Shown here in pieces: positions 7,764 through 14,430 of a stretch of 21,034 nucleotides of DNA. The notes beneath the pieces are model-generated. The model was not told the origin of the DNA. It saw nothing but the letters and a program-made list of their open reading frames with translations, and did no database searches. The stretch comes from a virus. The first letter of the stretch is position 1, and every line of letters starts with the position of its first letter. Both the position numbers and the translations under genes were made by a program. The DNA is taken from positions 1 to 21,034 of the IMG/VR virus record IMGVR_UViG_3300024054_000217. The stretch is one strand, 5' to 3'.

Positions 7764-8146
7764 TGCTCTTCACGCACGCCTACAAGCTCACCAACCCGAC
7801 GAAGAACTACCTCACGGCCCCGCAGATCGTCGTTGGGGTACGCCCGGCGGCGGATGGGGGCGGCATCGAATTCCTCACGGCTGGGGAGGCGGGGCACTAC
7901 ATCCGAGGGGAGCTGAAGAAGCGCGATGAGGGCTACGAGATCGTGGACCAAGAGCGCGTCGGGAACGATGGCAACCCCGCCGTCTGGTTCTTCGAAGATC
8001 TCACCCTCGACAGTTGGGCTGCGATGCGTAGCGCCGTCGTCGGATTCGACATCATCCGCAAGGACATCGTGACCTACGATCTCTTGCAGAACTTCTACGT
8101 GGAGAACTTCCTCCACGACTGGTGGACCGAGAAACCCGAAAAGTGA
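7763..8146 (+). CDS. Small protein of unknown function, 127 residues
   Basis: It begins MLFTHAYKLTNPTKNYL and overlaps the stop of the giant gene by one base (TGATG at 7761-7765), with GAGGA at 7749-7753 nine bases upstream of the ATG. An in-frame start at 7721 lies deep in the upstream gene and was not used. The sequence looks like a compact alpha/beta protein: a beta-rich first half (APQIVVGVRP, IEFLTAG) and an aromatic C-terminus (NFYVENFLHDWWTEK). There are no cysteine clusters or catalytic motifs. Its tight coupling to the giant protein suggests joint function, possibly as an immunity, chaperone or regulatory partner, but nothing in the sequence proves this. Confidence 0.65.
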   Translation: MLFTHAYKLTNPTKNYLTAPQIVVGVRPAADGGGIEFLTAGEAGHYIRGELKKRDEGYEIVDQERVGNDGNPAVWFFEDLTLDSWAAMRSAVVGFDIIRKDIVTYDLLQNFYVENFLHDWWTEKPEK

Positions 8147-8166
8147 TCCATCGAGGATCGGTCTGC

Positions 8167-8195
8167 TTGACAATCGATCTCCTTGTGCCTACCCT
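8167..8195 (+). promoter_or_regulatory. Sigma70-like promoter candidate before the H1-like gene
   Basis: A perfect TTGACA at 8167-8172 is followed after 17 bases by TACCCT at 8190-8195, which keeps the key T1, A2 and T6 of the -10 box. It lies in the longest gap of the window (8147-8254) and would give a leader of about 50 bases carrying AAGGAG at 8239-8244, ten bases before the ATG at 8255. A phage-specific sigma factor cannot be excluded. Confidence 0.5.
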
Positions 8196-8237
8196 GGTTC
8201 TGAGGTAAGAACGATCTCGGTAACCCGATCCCAGGGT
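8191..8237 (+). repeat. Nested inverted repeats (possible three-way junction or operator)
   Basis: ACCCTGG (8191-8197) is the exact reverse complement of CCAGGGT (8231-8237). Between them lie two further inverted pairs that almost fill the space: TTCT/AGAA (8198-8201 with 8208-8211, loop of six) and GATC/GATC (8213-8216 with 8227-8230, with an inner GG/CC). As RNA this would fold as a stem carrying two adjacent hairpins with one unpaired base between them, ending two bases before the AAGGAG of the next gene. As DNA it could be an operator, since its left arm overlaps the -10 box. Short arms make chance possible. Confidence 0.35.
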
Positions 8238-8254
8238 CAAGGAGCGATCGTAGG

Positions 8255-9142
8255 ATGATCAGAGAAAGTCAGAAGAAGGTCGTGGAGGACGTCGGTGACG
8301 GGACCTACCGCGAGGTGACCATCAAGCTGAACCAGCACTATCACGACAACACGAAGAAGCTGGTCAAGACCGAGGAGATCTCCCGAACACCGGGACGTCT
8401 CTTCCGAGTGGCGAAGCCCGGCGAGAAGGCCGACACGCAGATCATGTGCGCGAAGACGTTCTCCGTTCTCTCCCTCGTTCAGGTCGAGGAGAAGACGGCT
8501 GCTACGCCCGCGCCTGCGGCCGAGAAGCCGGCGAAGCCCGAGAAGAAGGCCGAGGCCCCTGCGCCGAAGAAGGCGAAGGAGAAGCCCGCCACGAAGACCA
8601 AGCCGGAGGAATCCGGAACCACGGCAGAGGCACTGGCGCCCGAGCCGGCCAAAGTCGACACCCCCTCCGAGGAGGAATCGACGGACGAAGGAACGAACGA
8701 GGACGACATGAGCACGAAGAAGGCGAAGGCGAAGAAGACCACGGCGAAGAAGGCGGCTCCGAAGAAGGCGGCCGCGAAGAAGGCGGCGGCTCCCAAGGAG
8801 CCGAAGGCCAAGAAGGCCAAGGCTGCGGCGAAGAAGTCCGTCCCGCCCAAGGCTGCGAAGGACGCCCCGACCACGGGTCAGTCCGGACCGCCCGTCGACT
8901 TCTCCAAGAAGTCCTTGAACCCGAAGGAGGCGAAGGTCCTCGGGGCGCTGAACCACGGCTCGGGTCCGAGGTCGATCGCGGAGATCGCCGAGATCTGGAA
9001 GAGCCAGGGTCTCGCCAAGGCCAACTCGCACGTTCGCAACTCGCTGCGGCGCCTCGTTCGTGGCGGGCTGGTCGAGCAGGTCGAACGCGGCGTCTACAAG
9101 CTCACGGCCAAGGGCAAGAAGCACGAGGCGTCCGCTTCGTGA
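8255..9142 (+). CDS. Histone H1-like Lys/Ala-rich protein with winged-helix domain
   Basis: A 295-residue protein in three parts. Residues 1-77 form a small folded N-terminal domain (VGDGTYREVTIKLNQHY). Residues about 80-215 are low complexity: Pro/Glu/Lys first, then runs such as KKAAPKKAAAKKAAAPKEPK typical of eukaryotic and bacterial H1-like tails that bind DNA without sequence preference. Residues about 222-286 (NPKEAKVLGALNHGSGP, IAEIAEIWKSQGLAKANSHVRN, LRRLVRGGLVEQVERGVYKLT) have the helix-helix-helix-wing pattern of a winged-helix DNA-binding domain. It starts after AAGGAG and overlaps the polymerase GTG by four bases. A role in compacting or organising DNA near the polymerase, or as a regulator, is inferred. 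An in-frame ATG at 8708 opens exactly at the basic part and could give a short form. Confidence 0.7.
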   Translation: MIRESQKKVVEDVGDGTYREVTIKLNQHYHDNTKKLVKTEEISRTPGRLFRVAKPGEKADTQIMCAKTFSVLSLVQVEEKTAATPAPAAEKPAKPEKKAEAPAPKKAKEKPATKTKPEESGTTAEALAPEPAKVDTPSEEESTDEGTNEDDMSTKKAKAKKTTAKKAAPKKAAAKKAAAPKEPKAKKAKAAAKKSVPPKAAKDAPTTGQSGPPVDFSKKSLNPKEAKVLGALNHGSGPRSIAEIAEIWKSQGLAKANSHVRNSLRRLVRGGLVEQVERGVYKLTAKGKKHEASAS

Positions 9143-10884
9143 TCGAGTACGAGATCGTCCGCTCCGCGGACCGTCTCGGGCACATCGCGAACGAGGTCAG
9201 CAATGCGGGGGTCGTGGGTCTCGACATCGAGACCACGGCCCTCAAGCCTCATCACGGTGAGATCCGCCTTCTCCAGCTCAACACGGGCGCGGGGAAGTAC
9301 GTCGTCGACCTCTTCGAGACCAAGACCATGGGTCCGTTGGTCGAAGCGCTCGGTGGCGACGCCATCAAAGTGATCCACACCGCTGCGTTCGAGCAGACGT
9401 GGTTCTCAGCGAAGCACGACCTTCGTCTGTGGCCACTGTTCGACACGCACCGTGCGTCGGAGATTCTTCACTCCGGAAAGAACTACGGACACAACCTCTA
9501 CGATCTCTACAACCGGGAGCTGAAGATCGCTCCCGAGGCCCCGGACATGGGCGGCACCGACTGGAGCGGGGCGCTCACGAAGGAGCACTACGACTACGCG
9601 GCGGAGGACATCATGCACCTCCCGAAGCTCCGCGAGTCCATCAAGCCCAAGCTCGCGAAGGCCGAGCTGAACAAGATCGCGGCCATCGAGTTCGGCGCTG
9701 TCATCGGTGAAGCAGCGTTCCGCAACGCTGGCTTCCGACTCGACAAGGGTCGGTGGCTCGAACTGGCGGAGAAGAATCAGAAGGACCTGAAGGAGCTGAG
9801 CGAGAAGCTCGCGAAGATGCTCCCGCACCCGAAGGGGCAGCTCGGTCTTCCCGGTCTCGAACCCGGGTTCAACTTCAACAGCCCTGACCAGATCAAGGCT
9901 AGTTTCGCGCGCCTCGGGATCGACGTCGACAGCACGGACAAGAACGTCCTTGGGATGCTCTCGGGAGAGCACGAAGCCGTCAAGGTCTACCTCGATTGGA
10001 AGAAGATCAGGAAGTACCTCGACTCGTTCGGACCGGACTACCTGGAGAATATCGACCCGATCACGGGTCGTATCCACTGCGACTACTGGCCCTTCACCGG
10101 GGCCGGACGCTACGCCTGCTCGAAGCCGAACCTTCAGCAGATCCCTCGCGGCAAAGCCTTCCGCCGCTGCTTCTGTCCGGGACCTGGGAAGGTTCTTGTC
10201 ATTTGCGACTACGGTCAGATCGAGCTGCGCATCGCTGCGGAGATCTCTGGAGACAAGATCCTCCGGAGCATCTATCAGCGCGGAGAAGACGCACACCAGC
10301 GAACCGCCTCCCTCGTCTCCGGTGTGGCCTACGAGGAGGTCACAAAGGCGCAGAGGCAGTCAGCCAAGCCTGTCAACTTCGGGCTCATCTACGGTCTCGG
10401 CGCCGAGAAGCTCGTCATCTACTCGAAGGTCTCCTACGACGTTGACCTGACGCTCGCGGAGGCGAAGCGGTTCATCCAGCGCTACTTCGAGAACTACTCG
10501 GGCGTGCGCGCGTGGCACCAGCGGGTGCTCCGCGATGCCGAGCGGTATCCCATCGCCCGGACGCTCTGGGGCCGGCGTCGGTTTCTCGACCCGGACAAGG
10601 CCCGGAACGAGTTCTTCAACACGCCCATCCAGGGCACCGGAGCCGACGGCCTCAAGAGGTCCCTTCCCATCGTATGGAAACGACTCCTCAAGTACGGCGG
10701 TCGCGCCAAGATGGTCCACATGGTCCACGACGAGATCGTGGTCGAGTGCGATGACGATCCGGAGCTGATTGCGGCGGTGAAGCTCGACCTTCAGGAAGGG
10801 ATGATTGAGGGCATCCAGGACATGCTCCCGCACGTCCCGGTGGAGGCTGAAGCCGGTCACGGAGAGAGCTGGGCGGACAAATAG
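9139..10884 (+). CDS. polA-like: Family A DNA polymerase with 3'-5' exonuclease domain
   Basis: A 581-residue replicative-type DNA polymerase. Exonuclease part: ExoI DIETT (Asp29, Glu31), ExoII HTAAFE (80-85), ExoIII YAAED (Tyr153, Asp157). Polymerase part: motif A DYGQIELR with catalytic Asp357, motif B RQSAKPVNFGLIYG with Arg406, Lys410, Phe414 and Tyr418, and motif C VHDEIVVE with His530, Asp531 and Glu532. No 5'-3' nuclease domain is present, so it is the short phage form that copies the genome and proofreads. The start is GTG at 9139, because the domain begins at once and GTGA overlaps the previous stop; an open frame extends further upstream to 8446 but is only read-through of the H1-like gene. 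Odd: the Asn of the ExoII motif is Thr81 and its Asp is Glu85. Phe414 at the O-helix position is as in E. coli Pol I. Confidence 0.93.
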   Translation: MIEYEIVRSADRLGHIANEVSNAGVVGLDIETTALKPHHGEIRLLQLNTGAGKYVVDLFETKTMGPLVEALGGDAIKVIHTAAFEQTWFSAKHDLRLWPLFDTHRASEILHSGKNYGHNLYDLYNRELKIAPEAPDMGGTDWSGALTKEHYDYAAEDIMHLPKLRESIKPKLAKAELNKIAAIEFGAVIGEAAFRNAGFRLDKGRWLELAEKNQKDLKELSEKLAKMLPHPKGQLGLPGLEPGFNFNSPDQIKASFARLGIDVDSTDKNVLGMLSGEHEAVKVYLDWKKIRKYLDSFGPDYLENIDPITGRIHCDYWPFTGAGRYACSKPNLQQIPRGKAFRRCFCPGPGKVLVICDYGQIELRIAAEISGDKILRSIYQRGEDAHQRTASLVSGVAYEEVTKAQRQSAKPVNFGLIYGLGAEKLVIYSKVSYDVDLTLAEAKRFIQRYFENYSGVRAWHQRVLRDAERYPIARTLWGRRRFLDPDKARNEFFNTPIQGTGADGLKRSLPIVWKRLLKYGGRAKMVHMVHDEIVVECDDDPELIAAVKLDLQEGMIEGIQDMLPHVPVEAEAGHGESWADK

Positions 10885-10902
10885 GCGGAGATCCGTTAGA
10901 AT
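10874..10902 (+). promoter_or_regulatory. Promoter candidate before the terminase genes
   Basis: TAGAAT at 10897-10902 is a near-perfect -10 box; 17 bases upstream lies CGGACA (10874-10879), which matches the GACA half of the -35 consensus. Transcription would begin close to the GTG at 10909, giving a nearly leaderless mRNA for the small terminase. The -35 part lies inside the end of the polymerase gene. Confidence 0.35.
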
Positions 10903-10908
10903 CCGCCT
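10883..10908 (+). repeat. Inverted repeat enclosing the -10-like box
   Basis: AGGCGGA (10883-10889) and TCCGCCT (10902-10908) are exact reverse complements with 12 bases between. The repeat spans the polymerase stop (TAG 10882-10884) and ends one base before the GTG of the next gene. There is no T-run after it. It could be an operator over the -10 or an mRNA hairpin that limits translation of the next gene. Confidence 0.4.
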
Positions 10909-11589
10909 GTGGAAACCTCACGCTCTCGCCCCCGCGCCCGTCCGACCGCTCGGGCTTCTGGCCATGCCCGCATCCGCGGGCTGTCTTGCTTCGACGAGAT
11001 CCACAAGAAGATCCTTGAAGGCTGGCCGGCGCGCGAGGTGGCCAAGTACATCCAGGAAGAGGCTGGTGAGCTGGAAGACTCCAGCCACGAATCGGTCACC
11101 ACCATGGTGAAGCGGTACCGGGAGTCGCTGCCCCCGGCGGAGCTGGCCAAGCACCGGCTCCCGGTCGACATGCAGCGCGCTCAGCAGAAGGTCGCAGAAG
11201 GGATCGACGAGCTGAAGGAGCTGGAGAACCTCTACCGCTTGCAGATGGAGCGCATCCACATCGACTTCGCCCTGGAGAAGAAGTTCAACAAGCTCATTCC
11301 GGCGACGGCTCAGGAGGTTCGAGCGGCCCGCGAGATCCTCAGCACCATCGCTGAGCTGAAGATGGACCTCGGGCTTCACGAGCGGCACCTGGGTCGCATC
11401 GACGGTGATGCAGAGGTCAGCGCGGTCGTCATGGCCCGCGTGGGAGACGAGAAGATCGCGGCGGTGCTCTCCAACTCGGAGAAGCGTCAGCGCTTGCTCG
11501 GTATCGCGAAGCAGCTCGTGGGCAAGTCCGAGAAACCGGAGATCATCGACGTCGTCGCTGAAGAACCGGAGGGTAAGGACGCCGCATGA
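10909..11589 (+). CDS. Putative terminase small subunit
   Basis: A 226-residue protein directly before the large terminase, with which it overlaps as ATGA (11586-11589), the usual order of terS then terL. The small subunit recognises the packaging site and stimulates the large subunit. Residues 1-24 are Arg-rich (SRSRPRARPTARASGHARIR). Residues about 25-68 form a helix-turn-helix-like region (FDEIHKKILEGWPAREVAKYI, then SVTTMVKRYRESLP), followed by a long helical or coiled-coil segment (QRAQQKVAEGIDELKELENLYRLQ) suitable for ring oligomerisation, and an acidic tail. The GTG at 10909 is the first possible start, since an in-frame TAG lies at 10897-10899; no Shine-Dalgarno precedes it. The assignment rests on position and architecture rather than on clear sequence similarity. 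Confidence 0.6.
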   Translation: METSRSRPRARPTARASGHARIRGLSCFDEIHKKILEGWPAREVAKYIQEEAGELEDSSHESVTTMVKRYRESLPPAELAKHRLPVDMQRAQQKVAEGIDELKELENLYRLQMERIHIDFALEKKFNKLIPATAQEVRAAREILSTIAELKMDLGLHERHLGRIDGDAEVSAVVMARVGDEKIAAVLSNSEKRQRLLGIAKQLVGKSEKPEIIDVVAEEPEGKDAA

Positions 11590-13670
11590 TCGAAGAGAAG
11601 AGCGGTCGTGCGCGGAGTCATCGCACCCCGGAGGAAATGGAGGCGTCCCTCAAGAAGGAGCTGGACGCCCTCACGCCGGACGAGCGCGCCGCGCTCTTGT
11701 TCATGCTCGAAGACTTGGAGCACCAGGAGGACAAGAGCGTTCTCCAGGTCATCTCCGAGGCCGAGTACGCACGCGAGGTCGTCGACATCGAGACCTTCAT
11801 CAAAGATCCGTACTACATGGGCAACACCTGCGAAGCCCTCTACGACAAGCACGTCGAGGACCTCAAGGAGCTGTTCAGCGGTGGCTACCAGGAAGCGATC
11901 TGGACGGGTTCCATCGGATACGGCAAGACCTTCGTCGCGTCGGTGGCGGTCTGCCGCGTCCTCTACGAGATTTCTTGCCTCAAGAACCCCCACAAGTCCT
12001 TCGGTCTGGCTCCCGGTTCGAACATCTCGATCGTGTGTCTCTCGGTCAACGAGCAGCTCGCCATGCAGGTCGCCTTCGACAACATCGCGACCAAGCTGAA
12101 GGCGAGCCCGTACTTCGAGGAGCACTTCCCCTTCAAGGCCACGAAGAAGGAGTTCCGCTTCCCCAACGGTGTGTGGCTCGCGGCGCGCGCGACTACCGAT
12201 ACCTCGGCTCTCGGTCTCAACGTCATCAGCGGTCTCCTCGACGAGACCAACTTCATGCCGAAGGGCAAGAAGACCGATGCACGCTTCGGCCCTGTCGATC
12301 ATGCAGAGACCCTCTACGTCGGCATCAAGCGTCGTATGAAGTCCCGCTTCGAGCGGCGTGGGAAACTCCCGGGCATCCTCTTCCTCGTCTCCTCGAAGAA
12401 GACCACCGACGACTTCACCTCTCGACGGATCCGAGAGTCGACGAACGACTCCACCGTCTTCGTCCGGGACTACGCGATCTGGCACGTCAAGCCCGAGGAG
12501 TACTACAGCGCCAAGACCTTCCTCGTGCTCTGCGGCAACGAGCAGATGCCCTCTCGGATCATCCCCGAAGAAGACGAGCCTCGCTACCGAGCTGCCATCG
12601 CTGCCAAGACGCTTCCGGACGACGTCACGGTCATCGACGTGCCCGAGGATTTCCAACCCGACTTCGAAAGGGACCTCGAAGGCGCCATCCGCGACATCGC
12701 GGGCATGAGCACGGTCGCGCTCTCCCCGTTCATCCAGCGGCGCGAGAAGCTGCAACCTGCGGCGAAGCACCCCGGGCACCCCTTCTCGGTGGAGGTGTGG
12801 GATCCGTCGAAGCCTGGGACCTTCGTCTGGGACAAGCTCGTCGCAGAGTTCGAAGAGCGCGACTTCGGCGGGTACATGCACCGCAAGATGCGGCCGCGGG
12901 TGAACCCGCAGATCCCGCGCCACATCCACATCGACCCTGCGTATCGGAAGGACCGCGTCGGCTTCTGCCTCTCGCACATCTACGAGTGGCGAGACGTCAT
13001 TCGGAAGACGGACGAGGGGGAAACCTTCCAGGAGAGGGCTCCGGTCTACTACGTCGATGCGATCCTTCAGATCGTTCCCCCCATCGGGGACGAGATCGTC
13101 CTCGGAGACATCCGGAGGCTCGTCTACGACCTCAGCGCCCACGGCTTCATGATCACGGGCGTCACGATGGACACCTGGCAGTCTGTCGATGCGCTCCAGC
13201 AGCTCAAGGCGAAGGGCTACCGTGCGGAGCACCTGTCCGTGGACACGCGGATGGATCCGTACAACAACCTGAAGGACGCCTTCTACGAGGACCGCATCCT
13301 CGTCTACGACTACCGCCCTCTGTTCAAGGAGCTTCAGCAGTTGGAGCGTGACGCGAACAAGAACAAGGTCGATCACCCTCCCAAGGGATCAAAGGACGTG
13401 AGCGATGCGCTCGCGGGCTGCCTGTTCGCGTTGAAGGAGAAAAACTCCCGCCAGCCTCTACCGATGGTGAAGGGGCTGACGTACTCTGCCGACTCGTGGA
13501 TGGTCGAGCAGGAGCAGCACTCTTTGGCGAGCCAGGCGGGCGCCGGGAGGGACCGGTACTTCCCGGCGTTGGCCGGGTCCGGGGGAATGCCCGGAGGGAT
13601 GCTGCCTCCGTTCCTCGGAGGTGGTAGAGGCGGTTCGGACGACGGAGGGTGGAACCCGCCCGGCTTGTGA
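11586..13670 (+). CDS. terL: Terminase large subunit (ATPase and nuclease)
   Basis: A 694-residue packaging motor of the T4 gp17 type. The ATPase half has a Walker A box GSIGYGKT (residues 108-115, Lys114) and a Walker B with catalytic Glu in SGLLDETNF (Asp219, Glu220). The nuclease half has the RNase H-like acidic residues in HIDPAYRKDR (Asp450), TMDTWQS (Asp529) and SKDVSDALAG (Asp604 and Asp607). The adjacent AEHLSVDTR and NNLKDAFYEDRILVYDY segments are typical of the terminase C-terminal domain. It docks on the portal and drives DNA into the prohead, then cuts it. A Gly/Pro-rich tail (GGMPGGMLPPFLGGGRGG) closes the protein and is likely disordered. The start overlaps terS (ATGA), with AAGGA six bases upstream. 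Confidence 0.93.
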   Translation: MIEEKSGRARSHRTPEEMEASLKKELDALTPDERAALLFMLEDLEHQEDKSVLQVISEAEYAREVVDIETFIKDPYYMGNTCEALYDKHVEDLKELFSGGYQEAIWTGSIGYGKTFVASVAVCRVLYEISCLKNPHKSFGLAPGSNISIVCLSVNEQLAMQVAFDNIATKLKASPYFEEHFPFKATKKEFRFPNGVWLAARATTDTSALGLNVISGLLDETNFMPKGKKTDARFGPVDHAETLYVGIKRRMKSRFERRGKLPGILFLVSSKKTTDDFTSRRIRESTNDSTVFVRDYAIWHVKPEEYYSAKTFLVLCGNEQMPSRIIPEEDEPRYRAAIAAKTLPDDVTVIDVPEDFQPDFERDLEGAIRDIAGMSTVALSPFIQRREKLQPAAKHPGHPFSVEVWDPSKPGTFVWDKLVAEFEERDFGGYMHRKMRPRVNPQIPRHIHIDPAYRKDRVGFCLSHIYEWRDVIRKTDEGETFQERAPVYYVDAILQIVPPIGDEIVLGDIRRLVYDLSAHGFMITGVTMDTWQSVDALQQLKAKGYRAEHLSVDTRMDPYNNLKDAFYEDRILVYDYRPLFKELQQLERDANKNKVDHPPKGSKDVSDALAGCLFALKEKNSRQPLPMVKGLTYSADSWMVEQEQHSLASQAGAGRDRYFPALAGSGGMPGGMLPPFLGGGRGGSDDGGWNPPGL

Positions 13671-13700
13671 GACCACATGGTCCCTTGGAGGACGCGAGCG

Positions 13701-14066
13701 ATGCGAAAGAACCACTCCCTCTCCAACATGATCGAGGACCTTCGGATCCTCATGCTCGAACCCCCGTGGTTGGACTTCACCCGGCTTGTCCGCGTCGTCG
13801 ACTCGGTGGCGGAAAGCCCGGAACTGGAGCGCCTGACCAACGATGAGCTGCGCGCCTTCAAGGGCTTCCGCATCACGCTGCACCGTGCTGCGGCGATGGA
13901 GGCCGACATGATGGTGAAGCACGTCTACGCTCACTGGATTGGGCAGAACGGGATGGTGGCTCAGGCCATCCGGAAGCTGCCCATCGCCTCCGAGGCGTTC
14001 GGGGCCTTCGAGCGCCTCACGATGGGTCCCTACGTCTCCGCGAGCGAGCCTGGGGTCATTCTGTGA
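13701..14066 (+). CDS. Unknown protein between terminase and portal, 121 residues
   Basis: A helical protein starting MRKNHSLSNMIEDLRIL. The ATG at 13701 is preferred over the in-frame ATG at 13677, because GGAGG at 13687-13691 lies nine bases before it and the extra eight residues would cover that site. Segments such as PPWLDFTRLVRVVDSVAES and DELRAFKGFRITLHRAAAMEADMMVKHVYAHW suggest a helical bundle. I recognise no family. The stop overlaps the next gene (GTGA). Its position in the packaging/head block suggests a head or packaging accessory protein, by context only. Confidence 0.65.
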   Translation: MRKNHSLSNMIEDLRILMLEPPWLDFTRLVRVVDSVAESPELERLTNDELRAFKGFRITLHRAAAMEADMMVKHVYAHWIGQNGMVAQAIRKLPIASEAFGAFERLTMGPYVSASEPGVIL

Positions 14067-14410
14067 CCACTGCGAGGGTGCGGGGAGAGCTGGCGCGTGC
14101 GTTCGGACTGCCTCTGAAGGAGGGGCCGGTCTCGACGGGCGTGGTGCTCACCACACCTTCGACTGTGCAGAAGGAACTGGCCATCCACGCGGCCAAGGCG
14201 TGCCCCTTCCGGAATGTGCAACGCGACCTCGGAGCCGTAGTCGCTCGTGAGATCGCCAACGAAATGCAGGCGGCCAACCTCCGCCCTGCCGACTACGCCG
14301 ACATCGTGGAGATCTCGACCATCGCCCAAGAGCGTCTGGTCGCGCAGTTGCTCAAGGACCCGACCGAGTTCGTACGATCGGTCGCAGAACACCTTCGGAT
14401 GCGTGGATGA
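14063..14410 (+). CDS. Unknown protein before the portal gene, 115 residues
   Basis: It begins at a GTG overlapping the upstream stop (GTGA at 14063-14066) and reads MTTARVRGELARAFGLPL. A mixed first half (VSTGVVLTTPSTVQKELAI) is followed by helices (VVAREIANEMQAANLR, IAQERLVAQLLKDPTEFVRSVAEHLRM). There are no catalytic motifs or membrane segments. It is coupled to the previous small gene and lies 20 bases before the portal; both small proteins may act together in the head or packaging machine. Function is unknown. Confidence 0.6.
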   Translation: MTTARVRGELARAFGLPLKEGPVSTGVVLTTPSTVQKELAIHAAKACPFRNVQRDLGAVVAREIANEMQAANLRPADYADIVEISTIAQERLVAQLLKDPTEFVRSVAEHLRMRG

Positions 14411-14430
14411 CGAAGGGATAGGCACGGACG

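Noticed and set aside
8147-8254. Five GATC sites in about 100 bases as a methylation or origin signal
   Set aside because: GATC is frequent across the whole window, so the density is not clearly special.
8446-9138. Upstream extension of the polymerase frame
   Set aside because: This part is out-of-frame read-through of the H1-like gene; the exonuclease domain starts right after the GTG at 9139.
12014-12030. GGTTCGAACA-like T-loop string, possible tRNA
   Set aside because: It lies inside the terminase frame and no acceptor, D-arm or anticodon-arm pairing surrounds it.
11487-13376. Antisense open frame of 629 codons opposite the large terminase
   Set aside because: The terminase has clear catalytic motifs on the + strand; the antisense product is a compositional shadow without any domain.
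13671-13682. GACCA-CA-TGGTC short palindrome after the large terminase
   Set aside because: A two-base loop cannot form a stable hairpin and a five-base dyad is expected by chance.
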